A stretch of DNA of 64,000 nt from NCBI GenBank assembly GCA_019192545.1, contig JAHCMI010000035.1, forward strand, positions 1 through 64,000, in the 5' to 3' direction. The DNA is from Rivularia sp. MS3. Its GTDB lineage: Bacteria > Cyanobacteriota > Cyanobacteriia > Cyanobacteriales > Nostocaceae. Within the stretch, counting starts at the first letter, position 1. Each line of letters begins with the position of its first letter. The notes beneath the pieces were generated by a model. It ran no database searches. It was not told the origin of the DNA and worked only from the letters and a program-made list of their open reading frames with translations. Both the position numbers and the translations under genes were made by a program. Below, one piece after another: positions 6,278 to 15,957 of this stretch.

Positions 6278-8962
6278 ATGAAAGTTGTTGATAACGGAGA
6301 ACAAAAAGTCCGTTTGACACCTCTTGAAGATTCTTTTGCACTAGTGACTATGTTGCAAATTAATTTACAAGGAAAATCAGTTGGAGCTTATGTTTTACGA
6401 AAGGGAATTGACAACTATTTGATTCAATTTGGTTTTGAATGTACGGGTGTTCATTCTACTTTAAGAACAGAACAAATTGACCCAGTTTTCAATGCAATTG
6501 AATCAGGATTAAAAGATTTACCACCTGGGGAACGTTTAACTATCCGTCTAAGTTCTTTCACCGACGACACCACCAGACAGCAGCAACTAAAAGACTTAAG
6601 TGAAACCGCACCCAATAAAGAACTGCAATTCCTGTTAATAGGAGAGCGATGTAGAACACAACAATTAACACAAAAAGGAGTACGTAAACCTAAAAAACTA
6701 CGTCTCTACTGCACCTACACTGTCGAAACTTCTAGCACGGGTACTACTGATGCGATTGAAAAAATTCTTTCCAAGTTAGAGCGTTCTTGGAAATCTTTTA
6801 CAGGAGAAATCAACGAACTTCAATTCATCGCTATCGAACGGTTAATCCACACATCATTTACTGACGGATACCAGTTATGGGAACAGTTGATATCAAACAA
6901 AATGGGGCTAGATATCCGCCCTTTAAGTGCTGAGCAATTATGGTCTGAACTTTGGCAACGATTTAACAACACACCATCACGTCCAATACCACAACTTTTA
7001 ATTTATGACGACAATGGACTCCGAGAAGAAATTTATTCGGATATAGCTCCAACATCTTTCCTCATGGAGTCCTCTTCTTCAATTCCCATCGCTGATAAAC
7101 GTTGGGTGCATCTCAAAGACAAATATATTGCGGCTCTAACCTTTGCGGATAAACCCGGTGGTTGGGTTGATAAACAACAACAGCTTCGTTATTTATGGGA
7201 GGTGTTATCTAGGGAAAGGGTTTACGACACCGAGATTTATTGTCAGTTGATGCGAGCGAATGAAACACTGGTTAAAACTAATATGCAGCGCTTGACTAAG
7301 CAGTCGAATACGTCTGCTGCATTAGCTCAAGACAAAAACTCGGTTGACGTAAAATCTCTACTCAACATCAAGAAGTCGATTGCAGCCCAGGAAGAACTTT
7401 ATGAAGGTTCTGTTCCGATTCACGTAGCAACGGTATTCCTGGTATATCGTCAAACCCGCGAACAGTTAAACGAAGCTTGTCGTTACTTACAATCTTGCTT
7501 TCTACGTCCAGCTTGGGTTGTAAGAGAAACAGAATACCCTTGGCGAATCTGGTTACAAACTTTGCCTATTGTTTGGGAACGTTTAATGACCGCACCTTTT
7601 AATCGCAGGTTAGTTTATTTAAGTGGTGAAGTACCAGGATTAATGCCTGTAGTAAAAACCAAAACCGGAGATGGTAGCGGTTTTAGCTTGATAGCAGAAG
7701 AAGGAGGAACACCACTTGAACTAGACCTATACAACCAGCATAAGAACTTGGGATTATTTGCTACAACCCGTGCGGGTAAAAGTGTCTTAGCTTCTGGAAT
7801 TCTAACTCAAGCACTAGCGCATGGAATGCCAGTTGTAGCAATGGACTATCCCAAACCGGATGGAACCAGCACCTTTACGGACTACACTCAGTTCATGGAG
7901 AAGGATGGAGCGTATTTTGACATTGGTAAAGAATCAAGCAATTTGTTTGAGTTACCAAACTTACGTTCCCTTCCCCAGAAGTTGCAGCAAGAGCGTTTTG
8001 AAGACTATAAAGATTTCCTTGCTACCGCAGTCATGGCAATGGTTATTGGTAGTGGAGGAAATACACAAACCAAACAACAAGTTGATGCAGTACGTTCAAT
8101 AATTGCTTTAGCTTTGAAAGCATTTTTTGGGGATGATTTAATCCGTGACCGTTACGCAGCTGCTTATACCAATGACTTTGGTTCGGATGAATGGTTTGCA
8201 ATGCCTACATTGCATGACTTTCTAAGTTTTTGCTCTCACGAACGTTTGCAGCTTGAAGATAATAGTGGTGATAGTAAAGCAGCCCTAGAAACAATAAAGC
8301 TGCGTCTGCGATTCTGGCTTTCATCAAGAGTTGGACAAGCTTTAGCGAAACCTTCAACCTTCCGTAGTGATGCACGTTTACTTATATTCGCTCTCCGTAA
8401 TTTATCCAATGATGAAGATGCTGCTGTTTTAAGTTTGAGTGCTTATAGTGCAGCATTGCGTCGAGCTTTGGCTGCACCGGCGAGCATCTTCTTCATTGAT
8501 GAAAGTCCGATTTTATTTGAATATGACTCAATTGCAGCTTTGGTCGGTCGTTTATGCGCTAATGGTGCAAAAGCAGGAATTAGAGTAATTTTATCTGCTC
8601 AAGACCCAGATACTATTGCACAATCTCCATCTGGCGCGAAGATATTTCAAAATTTAACTACTCGGTTAATCGGGCGAATTCAACCCACTGCTGTTGATAG
8701 TTTTACAACGATTTTGAAATATCCTCAAGAGATTATTTCTCGTAATGCTACAGAAAGTTTTTTTCCGAAAAAGGAGGATTTGTACTCGCAATGGTTGCTT
8801 GATGATAATGGGATATTTACTTTTTGTCGTTATTATCCAGCACCTATTTTATTAGCTGTAGTAGGTAATAATCCAAAAGAACAAGAACAGAGAACACTTT
8901 ACTTGTCAAAGTATTCAGATAAATTTATTGCTCTGGCGGAACTTTCTAAACAATTGATTTAA
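6278..8962 (+). CDS. VirB4/TraC-like conjugation ATPase
   Basis: A protein of 894 residues. The N-terminal half (DTLxLVT-like EDSFALVTMLQINLQGKS and onward) resembles the membrane-associated part of VirB4/TraC. The C-terminal half is the ATPase: Walker A ATTRAGKS at residues 495-502 (Ala in place of the first Gly, which is allowed) and Walker B SIFFIDESPI, then ILSAQDPDTIAQS as sensor region. It should power pilus assembly and DNA transfer at the inner membrane. The ATG directly follows the heptamer repeats and has no ribosome site, so the true start may have been altered by the insertion. The position after a VirB3-like gene supports the call. The closest type is probably the cyanobacterial MPF-C system. 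Confidence 0.85.
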   Translation: MKVVDNGEQKVRLTPLEDSFALVTMLQINLQGKSVGAYVLRKGIDNYLIQFGFECTGVHSTLRTEQIDPVFNAIESGLKDLPPGERLTIRLSSFTDDTTRQQQLKDLSETAPNKELQFLLIGERCRTQQLTQKGVRKPKKLRLYCTYTVETSSTGTTDAIEKILSKLERSWKSFTGEINELQFIAIERLIHTSFTDGYQLWEQLISNKMGLDIRPLSAEQLWSELWQRFNNTPSRPIPQLLIYDDNGLREEIYSDIAPTSFLMESSSSIPIADKRWVHLKDKYIAALTFADKPGGWVDKQQQLRYLWEVLSRERVYDTEIYCQLMRANETLVKTNMQRLTKQSNTSAALAQDKNSVDVKSLLNIKKSIAAQEELYEGSVPIHVATVFLVYRQTREQLNEACRYLQSCFLRPAWVVRETEYPWRIWLQTLPIVWERLMTAPFNRRLVYLSGEVPGLMPVVKTKTGDGSGFSLIAEEGGTPLELDLYNQHKNLGLFATTRAGKSVLASGILTQALAHGMPVVAMDYPKPDGTSTFTDYTQFMEKDGAYFDIGKESSNLFELPNLRSLPQKLQQERFEDYKDFLATAVMAMVIGSGGNTQTKQQVDAVRSIIALALKAFFGDDLIRDRYAAAYTNDFGSDEWFAMPTLHDFLSFCSHERLQLEDNSGDSKAALETIKLRLRFWLSSRVGQALAKPSTFRSDARLLIFALRNLSNDEDAAVLSLSAYSAALRRALAAPASIFFIDESPILFEYDSIAALVGRLCANGAKAGIRVILSAQDPDTIAQSPSGAKIFQNLTTRLIGRIQPTAVDSFTTILKYPQEIISRNATESFFPKKEDLYSQWLLDDNGIFTFCRYYPAPILLAVVGNNPKEQEQRTLYLSKYSDKFIALAELSKQLI

Positions 8963-8986
8963 AAATAATGACATCATGATAATAGT

Positions 8987-9700
8987 ATGAAAGAAAATAA
9001 TAAATTGACCATAAGCTTAATTGGAATTAGCACAATATCATTAATTAGTATTAACGGAGCTTATGCTTTAGAAATAAAAAATCCCTTGGTAACAGTAATT
9101 GAGCAATTGCAAGAACAAACTGGTTCTGTGAATAAATATATTTACTCAACCATCTCTCGAAAATTAGATAATCTATCAGAATCTTTAGAGGGAGATTTAC
9201 AAGCAGTAGTACAAGAAGCTGCTGGTGTTTTAGGCTTACCGGATGCATCTAAAGTTAGACAGGAAATTGAGGAGATAGCATCTGATAGCAACAATGCTGT
9301 AAATAGTGTTGACAGAGCAACCAATGAACTAGACCGCCAGATAACAAGGGCACAAACAGAAACGACCTTGAGTAAAGAGGGACAAAAAAGTATGGAAGCA
9401 GAAGTTGAAAAAACTCAAACTTCAATTGAGACAGTTTCTATATTTTCTGATGCTGCTCAAAATGATGTAGTAACCCAAAATGTAATGAAGCGTATTGCTC
9501 AACAAAACACTCAAATTACTGGGATATTGGGCGCAATACGAAGTGATGGGTTGAAATCTAAACAATCACAAGATTTGGCGAATCTTAATTTGACCAACAT
9601 ATCCCGGTCTGTAGATGGGCAAAACCAAGCAAGGCAAAAAGAAGTTGTTGGACAAGGTTTTAGTAACTTAAGAACTGCATCTCAAGCACGATTGTTTTAG
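8987..9700 (+). CDS. VirB5/TrbJ-like periplasmic conjugation protein
   Basis: A protein of 237 residues with an N-terminal signal peptide (KLTISLIGISTISLISINGAYA followed by LEIKNP). The mature part is almost entirely helical and coiled-coil-like, rich in Gln, Ala and Glu (EEIASDSNNAVNSVDRATNE and following). A secreted helical protein between the VirB4-like and VirB6-like genes is where VirB5/TrbJ-type minor pilus components are encoded. The assignment rests on position, export signal and composition, because the family diverges too strongly for motif recognition. Confidence 0.5.
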   Translation: MKENNKLTISLIGISTISLISINGAYALEIKNPLVTVIEQLQEQTGSVNKYIYSTISRKLDNLSESLEGDLQAVVQEAAGVLGLPDASKVRQEIEEIASDSNNAVNSVDRATNELDRQITRAQTETTLSKEGQKSMEAEVEKTQTSIETVSIFSDAAQNDVVTQNVMKRIAQQNTQITGILGAIRSDGLKSKQSQDLANLNLTNISRSVDGQNQARQKEVVGQGFSNLRTASQARLF

Positions 9701-9716
9701 TTAAAGATACACCCGT

Positions 9717-10745
9717 ATGTTCTACTCAGTACTGAAATACGGACTCGTTCTCTCTCAAATACAAACGGATAATCCTAATCCTGGTCAAGCCGCTTCCACA
9801 ATTACGGAAGATGGAGTAGCAGCAAGCGAAGCTGTTGCACAGTCAATTGATAATCTTTGGGATGATGTTTTAGGTGGAGGACTTTATAGTGCGATCGCCA
9901 ATCTTGGAATCTTCTTTGCAGTAGGTACATTATTGATTTTCATAGTCCAATGGACAAAGGAAATGATTGACGGTGATAGTTCAAAGGGATTTACTGAACT
10001 AATCTGGACAATTGTTGTCATAGTTTTGTTAGCAAATAATGGTCAACAATTAATAGCTGTGACCAAAGGTTTGAGAGGAATTATAAACCAAACGAATCAA
10101 ACCCTTCTGGTTTCCACCTCTGCTTCCATCCAATTGCAAGAAGCATACCAACAGGTAATGCTCAAAACTGGTAAAACAGATGCAATTGAATCGCTGATTA
10201 ATCAATGTAATACCATTGCTGACCCGACGCAACAAACTGAATGTTTACAAAATGCAGCCCGACAAGCGCAGCAAATCGAGGCTGAAGCTGACCAAGATAA
10301 TCGTCCTTCTTGGCTTCAAAATGCCAGTGATTTTTTCAACACCAATATTTTTCAATTAACAGTCCGTGGTTGGTTAATTGCACTCGCAGCGGCTTTCCAA
10401 TGGATAATTGAGATTTGTATGTTATTGACTGCATTACTAGGACCATTGGCTGTTGGAGGTTCATTACTTCCAGTTGGTCAAAAAGCTATTTTCGCATGGT
10501 TAACGGGTTTTTTCTCAGTAGGAATGATAAAACTTTGTTTCAATATTATTTCCGGTTTAGTAGCAACAATGGTGTTGAATGCTGACAATAACGACCCGAT
10601 GATTTTTGCATTTGCAATTGGCATTCTTGCTCCCATTTTATCTGTAGCTTTAGCAGCAGGTGGTGGATTAGCTGTTTTTAGAAGTTTTTCAAGTATTGCT
10701 AGCTTTGGTATTTCTACTTTTGTAACCAGAATTGTAAGTAAATAG
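9717..10745 (+). CDS. VirB6/TrbL-like polytopic channel protein
   Basis: A protein of 342 residues. After a polar N-terminus, membrane segments occur at LYSAIANLGIFFAVGTLLIF, LIWTIVVIVLLANNGQQL, WLIALAAAFQWIIEICMLL, the ALLGPLAVGGSLLPVG region and the C-terminal FAIGILAPILSVALAAGGG. One segment is separated by a soluble loop with two cysteines (QCNTIADPTQQTECLQ), probably periplasmic. Multi-pass topology, length and position fit VirB6/TrbL, the inner-membrane channel of type IV secretion systems. It ends 7 bases before the next gene. Confidence 0.65.
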   Translation: MFYSVLKYGLVLSQIQTDNPNPGQAASTITEDGVAASEAVAQSIDNLWDDVLGGGLYSAIANLGIFFAVGTLLIFIVQWTKEMIDGDSSKGFTELIWTIVVIVLLANNGQQLIAVTKGLRGIINQTNQTLLVSTSASIQLQEAYQQVMLKTGKTDAIESLINQCNTIADPTQQTECLQNAARQAQQIEAEADQDNRPSWLQNASDFFNTNIFQLTVRGWLIALAAAFQWIIEICMLLTALLGPLAVGGSLLPVGQKAIFAWLTGFFSVGMIKLCFNIISGLVATMVLNADNNDPMIFAFAIGILAPILSVALAAGGGLAVFRSFSSIASFGISTFVTRIVSK

Positions 10746-10752
10746 AAAAAAT

Positions 10753-11553
10753 ATGGCGAATTTAGATAACAACCGTTATTCAGAATCAACTGATAATAAA
10801 AGATTAAAGTTTTTAAATCGTGCATCTAAAAAGTTCTCAACTGGTGATACTTTAGCACTTTTCGCTGTTGGAACATTTGGATTACACTTAGTCACATTTT
10901 TTCTACTTATATTACTTTATGGCTCTTATTCCCAACTGAATAAAAAACCACCTCCTTCACTGGTCCAATTAGAAACAGGTAAAGCAATTCAAGTTGCACC
11001 GTTAGGGAATGTTGAACGAACTCCCCAAGTAATATCTCGTTTTGTTTCCGATACTATGACCTTGATGATGAATTGGTCTGGAACACTACCACCAAAAACT
11101 GTTGAAGAAAACGCAAAACCAATCAAGGACAAGGGTATAGACATTGGAGAGCGAGGATTAAGAGGTAGTAGGGTTACATCCGGAGCGTGGCAAGCTTCTT
11201 ATGCATTATCAGAAGATTTTCGTAAAGAGTTTCTCAAAAAGCTTGCTTCAATGACACCGCAAGGGGTTTTTAAAGGTACTACTCAAGTTGTTTTAATACC
11301 TCTGTCAATTCAATCCCCTATCAAAATTAGTGAAGGTAAATGGAAAGTAAAAATTATTGCTAATTTAAATGTTTTTGACCAAAGTAATAGTATTGGGGAG
11401 GTAATTCCTTTTAATAAAGAGATATTTGTTAGAGCAGTTGTTGCCCCAGAAGCTCCTGTTAATACAAGCGAATTAGCTGCTGTTATTTATCAAGTGCGTG
11501 CTAGTGGATTAGAAATTTATGCAATTCGTGATTTACAAGCGGAGAATTTATGA
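10753..11553 (+). CDS. VirB8/TraE-like inner-membrane scaffold protein
   Basis: A protein of 266 residues: cytoplasmic N-terminus of about 33 residues, one membrane segment (TLALFAVGTFGLHLVTFFLL), then a soluble periplasmic domain. This single-pass layout and its place between VirB6- and VirB10-like genes fit VirB8/TraE, which bridges the inner membrane complex to the core channel. The stop is followed directly by a heptamer fold-back element that interrupts the otherwise tight spacing of the operon. Confidence 0.55.
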   Translation: MANLDNNRYSESTDNKRLKFLNRASKKFSTGDTLALFAVGTFGLHLVTFFLLILLYGSYSQLNKKPPPSLVQLETGKAIQVAPLGNVERTPQVISRFVSDTMTLMMNWSGTLPPKTVEENAKPIKDKGIDIGERGLRGSRVTSGAWQASYALSEDFRKEFLKKLASMTPQGVFKGTTQVVLIPLSIQSPIKISEGKWKVKIIANLNVFDQSNSIGEVIPFNKEIFVRAVVAPEAPVNTSELAAVIYQVRASGLEIYAIRDLQAENL

Positions 11554-11557
11554 GTAA

Positions 11558-11743
11558 GGGCAGTCGGCAATCGGCAGTCGGCAGTCGGAATAAGGATTTA
11601 AGGCTAATTTACCTGCATACTATATAGTTATGTTTTTTTCTATCGACTTACTTAATGGAGATTTTTCATCACATAGTATGCCTTCATTCAAGTTTTAAAT
11701 ATTTTATTAAACTCCGACTGCCGATTGCCGACTGCCGACTGCC
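11558..11743. repeat. Fold-back element with inverted heptamer repeats
   Basis: The left arm (11558-11589, GGCAGTCGGCAATCGGCAGT and onward) and right arm (11712-11743, CTCCGACTGCCGATTGCCGA and onward) are near-perfect reverse complements around an AT-rich core of about 120 bases without a gene. It occupies the gap between the VirB8-like and VirB10-like genes and could form a large hairpin in the operon transcript. Confidence 0.75.
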
Positions 11744-11788
11744 TAAAAACGACTAATTTAATAACATATCAAGTACTGAAGAACAATT

Positions 11789-13450
11789 ATGGATAAAATT
11801 GATAGTGATTGGAATGAAGTAAGTTTTGGAAAACTGCTTGGATTTCAAGACGATAATCAACCACCGAAAGAAGAAGGAACTGCTTCCATTCAAGATAGTA
11901 ATTCCGAAGAGGTAAATAATCAAGCTGAAGCTACAAATCCGATTGCAACACATGAATTATTTGACTCCCCACATGAGGGGAAAACTCAACCGAATTTTTA
12001 TAGCAATCCTTTCGCAAAATTTGGTGCAGTCGGTTTGGTAATGCTCGTTGTGTTTGGCTCTGCTGCAACGGTTTTAAACAGTATTATGTCAGGTAGTCTT
12101 AAAACTGCACCCTCCACAAAATACTCACCTCAATCTAAACCAAAAGTAGAAATCGCTGATGATTCTAACGAAAGAGAAACGGGAAAGTTAAAAGCAGAAT
12201 TAGCACTATCAACTCAAGCTGAAAAAATTAAATCAGTGGAGCGTGCTAAAAGTCCTAAAATGGCTGTAAGTAAACCAAAACCCAAAGTTGAACCTACCTC
12301 AGAACCACTCATAACAAGCAAGGAGAGTGTTACTCCACCAACCAGAAAATCTTCTACACCTGTAAGAAATCAAATAGCTTCAAGACCACCACGACCGACA
12401 CGGGGTCCGTATATACCTCCTCCAAAACCCCAACCACTACCTGTGAGGTATAATCCCCCTAAAAGAGTTCCGTCGATACCCAAATTTCAACCGACTGCAA
12501 ATAGAATTAGCAAACCAACTGTGCCCAAAAATGAAAAAATTGACCCGATGGAAGAATGGACTAAAATTAGTCGTTTGGGAAGCTATGGTTCGAGCGTAAT
12601 TGCGACAACTTCAGACGAGCAAGTCTCGGAAAGTACAGTTGATAAAACTATACTTGAAGTTCCAAAACAAATAATACCTTCTGCTACTCTAGTAAAAGCA
12701 GCTTACACAAATCAAATATCAAACAACAATGAGCTAGAACCTCTTCATAGCGAAGAAGCTGCAATTATTGGATATGAAAATAATTATCAATTACAGGTAG
12801 GCTCATCAGTTGAAGGAAAGTTATTAACCCCTTTGATTTGGAGTAAACATCAAAGCAAGACTTCAAATAAACAATCTAAAAATAAGTCAAAAAGCGACAA
12901 ATTTGTAATCGAACTTGAACAACCATTAAATACTGTCCAAGGAGAAGTAGTCATACCCCTCGGTTCTCAAGTTGTAGCTCAAATTAACAATGTTAATCAA
13001 GGGGGATTAGTTGAACTACAAGCAACACAAGTTTTGATAAATGGACAAGAATATATTCTCCCTCCAGGTGCGATCGCCATTCGTGGTAAGTCCGGTAAAC
13101 CTTTAATTGCGTCTCGTTTAAACAGCAAGAAAGGAGAAATTGCGCGACGAGATGTAGAAACTTTTGCTGTTGGCTCGCTAGCGAAGGTTGGTAAAGTTTT
13201 GAACCAGCCGAAAGAACAACAAATATCAACTAGTAGTGGATTTGGTGGTACTAATTCTTTCTCTTCAATCAGAAGAAATCGAGAAAATATCTTTGGAGCG
13301 GTTTTAGAGGGAGGATTTGAACCGCTAACTCAACAAATTCTTAAACGCAATCAAGAGGCATTGCAAAAAATTCGACAACGGGAAGATGTTTGGTATGTAA
13401 AAGCTGGTACTAATGTACAAGTCTTTGTTAATCAATCTTTTCAATTTTAG
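11789..13450 (+). CDS. VirB10/TrbI-like core channel protein
   Basis: A protein of 553 residues with the VirB10 order of parts: acidic cytoplasmic N-terminus, one membrane segment at about residues 78-97 (FGAVGLVMLVVFGSAATVL), a long proline- and lysine-rich spacer (RPPRPTRGPYIPPPKPQPLP) and a C-terminal beta domain containing VEGKLLTPLIW, VIPLGSQVVAQINNVNQGG and GKSGKPLIASR. VirB10 spans both membranes and links the ATPases to the outer pore. The VirB9-like gene follows, as is common in compact systems. Confidence 0.75.
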   Translation: MDKIDSDWNEVSFGKLLGFQDDNQPPKEEGTASIQDSNSEEVNNQAEATNPIATHELFDSPHEGKTQPNFYSNPFAKFGAVGLVMLVVFGSAATVLNSIMSGSLKTAPSTKYSPQSKPKVEIADDSNERETGKLKAELALSTQAEKIKSVERAKSPKMAVSKPKPKVEPTSEPLITSKESVTPPTRKSSTPVRNQIASRPPRPTRGPYIPPPKPQPLPVRYNPPKRVPSIPKFQPTANRISKPTVPKNEKIDPMEEWTKISRLGSYGSSVIATTSDEQVSESTVDKTILEVPKQIIPSATLVKAAYTNQISNNNELEPLHSEEAAIIGYENNYQLQVGSSVEGKLLTPLIWSKHQSKTSNKQSKNKSKSDKFVIELEQPLNTVQGEVVIPLGSQVVAQINNVNQGGLVELQATQVLINGQEYILPPGAIAIRGKSGKPLIASRLNSKKGEIARRDVETFAVGSLAKVGKVLNQPKEQQISTSSGFGGTNSFSSIRRNRENIFGAVLEGGFEPLTQQILKRNQEALQKIRQREDVWYVKAGTNVQVFVNQSFQF

Positions 13451-13466
13451 TAATCGGTTTGAAATA

Positions 13467-14237
13467 ATGAGTAAGCGCTATTCGATTATAAAAGGATTTA
13501 TTATTGTTTGTTCTTTGACGCTTCCTTGCTTTAATTTATCCACAGCTATTGCAAGTGAAATAAAGTTCGGAGTGAAACAAATTACCACACAAGTTGCTAC
13601 TGGTAACAGTAAAAAAAGTATACCTAAAATTAAACTATCGCCAGGGTATGGAGTAAATATATCGTTCATTAAGAGTGATGAAATAATAGAAAAAGTATGG
13701 TTAGATAATCCGACATTCGCATCACTTGATGTGGATGGCTGTTTGTCAACAGAGGAAAGAGAATGTGATAAAGAAGGAGCAACGGTAATACATTTACGAC
13801 GAATCAATCCGATAAAAGTACGACAGTTACCATCATCTAATACCAGCTTATTAACCGTTATAGCAAAAGGTAAATCAGAAAGAAAGGTATATTTATTTAA
13901 AGTGGGAATGGGGAATAAAGCTCCTACTTGTCATACTCTTGAAATCATACCTGATAGTCAAATAGTTCCAGAAAATACTCAGTTTCCTAACATCAAAAAT
14001 ATTAACGAATTGCAGCTTTTAAGTCGAGGATTAAAAATTGTTAATTCAAAAGGATTGATTAGTAAAGAATCTCATTTATGGTCAAGAATAGCTTACTTCT
14101 TAGTGAAAGTAAGAATAGGTGAACCCATTGACAGTGCTGCTCGTAGAAGTGGTATTTCCATGCGCTTGATTAATCGGTTAATTGAACTTGGAAACTTAAG
14201 AGGCAGGGGGCAGGGGGCAGGGAGCAGGGGGAAGTAA
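13467..14237 (+). CDS. VirB9/TraK-like outer-membrane core protein
   Basis: A protein of 256 residues from the ATG at 13467. An earlier in-frame ATG at 13413 would overlap the previous gene and spoil the signal peptide (MSKRYSIIKGFIIVCSLTLP ... STAIAS-EIKF). The beta-rich part with LSPGYGVNISF, EKVWLDNPTFASLDV, HLRRINP and KVYLFKVGMG resembles the N-terminal domain of TraK/VirB9 secretins. The last residues, LRGRGQGAGSRGK, are encoded by a GGCAGGG heptamer repeat (14201-14233) that also provides the end of the frame, so the natural C-terminus may be lost or extended. Confidence 0.6.
   Translation: MSKRYSIIKGFIIVCSLTLPCFNLSTAIASEIKFGVKQITTQVATGNSKKSIPKIKLSPGYGVNISFIKSDEIIEKVWLDNPTFASLDVDGCLSTEERECDKEGATVIHLRRINPIKVRQLPSSNTSLLTVIAKGKSERKVYLFKVGMGNKAPTCHTLEIIPDSQIVPENTQFPNIKNINELQLLSRGLKIVNSKGLISKESHLWSRIAYFLVKVRIGEPIDSAARRSGISMRLINRLIELGNLRGRGQGAGSRGK
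14201..14233 (+). repeat. Short tandem heptamer repeat (GGCAGGG type) inside a coding end
   Basis: AGGCAGGGGGCAGGGGGCAG and one further degenerate unit, period 7. It forms the 3' end of the VirB9/TraK-like gene. It is a different heptamer from the CAGTCGG family found elsewhere in the window. Confidence 0.8.
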
Positions 14238-14278
14238 TTAAAGCAAAATCTTAAATCAAGTAACGAACAATTAACATT

Positions 14279-15955
14279 ATGAAATTTTCAAAAAAACGTT
14301 CAATATTTAGTTGTGGATTAAGTTTATCAATTTTGATTTCTGCTTTGATTGTTACATCGCAACAGAAATCTATATCAAATCCTCCATCCGCACAAGCAGA
14401 AATTCCTACAATCAATTGGCAAAATACTCGTTTACCAGATTGGAATCAAATTACGTTTTCTCAAATGCCAGCCATTGCTGAATCTGGTTCATTTCAAGCA
14501 CCGGATGTAATTACTTCAAAGTTAGGATATGACCCGAATCGTAGTTGGGATGCGGGACAAAAGCCTTCTGCATTTACAATGGTGGGTGATTTTCAAGACT
14601 CTTTTAAGCTTCAAGAGTTTTCACTTTTAGATATTTCTCAAATTACTGACTCTGATATACAAGAAATTGATTTGGACAGTTTTGGTGTCATAAAATTTCA
14701 AACAATAGAAAGTTTAGTTAAGGCAATTCCTGATTTAGAAGAATGGAAGATAAGGGATGTAAAACCAATATACGATTTACTATCACATAATTTATCAACG
14801 TCATTTAGTTCATATCAAACTATCAGCAACTTACTTAAAAATTCTCCCCATTTGGGTAAATTAAGCTTTGAATCTTTGGACTTAGTATCTTACAATATCG
14901 ATTCAATTCCAGGCTTATCAGCTACTCCTATTGCCAGCTTTGATAAATGGCAAGGTGTTTATATTGATGAGGTACCCGGATTAAGCGATGTACCATTTTC
15001 TCAATTTCCAAATCCTGTAAACCCCGTAGGAATGCAAGTTGGAATAGTAGATGTTGCGTTTGCAACTGATGAACAAAAACGAGATAGAACTATTTCAGGT
15101 AGTAATAAAGAAGGATTTGCAGTTCCTTGTGATAAAGACTGCGCTCACATAGAAGTATCTGGTTCTCAAGCTATTCACGGAAAAGCCTGGGTTAGTGGTA
15201 AATACCAGTTGGTTAAAGGTGGAAGAGGAATTCTGGGTTCGGTAAATGGGGGAAGGGAACCTACTGGTAGAAATCTATTTGGCGATGCTTTTAAAGTTGC
15301 TCTGTGGGATGTATCGGAAGTTGACGGAAAAGTTTCTCAATCTTTATTCTTTCGGGTTTGCATGAGAAATAATTTTGTTGACTTGGGATGTACCCCCTAT
15401 TTTATTGGTCCGGTTCCATTCATGACTTATAGAGAAAAGGAAGCTATATTTCTAGGTAGGATTAACTCTAGTCAAAATTCGATGTCTACTCCTACAGGTT
15501 TAAAGAGTAGTGGATTCACATTTGATAATTCTCCAATAATTTCTTCACGGAATAAAAATAATGTATCTGACTTAATACCCTTGGCACAAGCAGATTGTAG
15601 AAATGTTCATTCATCTGGTGCTAATCTCGATGCTTTAATTTCTGCGTTGTCAGACGTAGATAATAATAAAGAGACACAAGATTTCTCATCAACCGAACAG
15701 CAATCTTCAATCTTTACAGAAACTAGTAATTTACTATTAATTACATCACAGCAAACTGACCCAAGCACAGGTAAACCTTTTAGTGGAGATAGATTAATTG
15801 AACGTGCAAGTCAAATGCATTTTGCTGGTGTAAATATTCCAATTGATTCTCAAATTCGTGATGTAAGTAAGGGAATGACAGTCTTTGAATATGGAGAAAA
15901 AACTAAAAATGAATATAAGCAAAATCTGAAGTCAATGAACTGTTTATCAGATTAA
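14279..15955 (+). CDS. Exported protein of unknown function in the conjugation operon
   Basis: A protein of 558 residues with a basic N-terminus and signal peptide (IFSCGLSLSILISALIVTSQ ... AQA-EIPT). Residues about 60-245 contain short recurring leucine/isoleucine- and Asp/Ser-rich motifs (LLDISQITDSDIQEIDLDSF, VKAIPDLEEWKI, IDSIPGLSATPIASFD, IDEVPGLSDVPFSQFP) that look like degenerate 20-25-residue repeats. The middle has six or more cysteines (VPCDKDCAHIE, FRVCMRNNF, LGCTPYFIG) suited to disulfides in the periplasm. I do not recognise a family. The location between channel genes and the coupling protein suggests an envelope or surface part of the mating apparatus. Confidence 0.6.
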   Translation: MKFSKKRSIFSCGLSLSILISALIVTSQQKSISNPPSAQAEIPTINWQNTRLPDWNQITFSQMPAIAESGSFQAPDVITSKLGYDPNRSWDAGQKPSAFTMVGDFQDSFKLQEFSLLDISQITDSDIQEIDLDSFGVIKFQTIESLVKAIPDLEEWKIRDVKPIYDLLSHNLSTSFSSYQTISNLLKNSPHLGKLSFESLDLVSYNIDSIPGLSATPIASFDKWQGVYIDEVPGLSDVPFSQFPNPVNPVGMQVGIVDVAFATDEQKRDRTISGSNKEGFAVPCDKDCAHIEVSGSQAIHGKAWVSGKYQLVKGGRGILGSVNGGREPTGRNLFGDAFKVALWDVSEVDGKVSQSLFFRVCMRNNFVDLGCTPYFIGPVPFMTYREKEAIFLGRINSSQNSMSTPTGLKSSGFTFDNSPIISSRNKNNVSDLIPLAQADCRNVHSSGANLDALISALSDVDNNKETQDFSSTEQQSSIFTETSNLLLITSQQTDPSTGKPFSGDRLIERASQMHFAGVNIPIDSQIRDVSKGMTVFEYGEKTKNEYKQNLKSMNCLSD

Positions 15956-15957
15956 TT

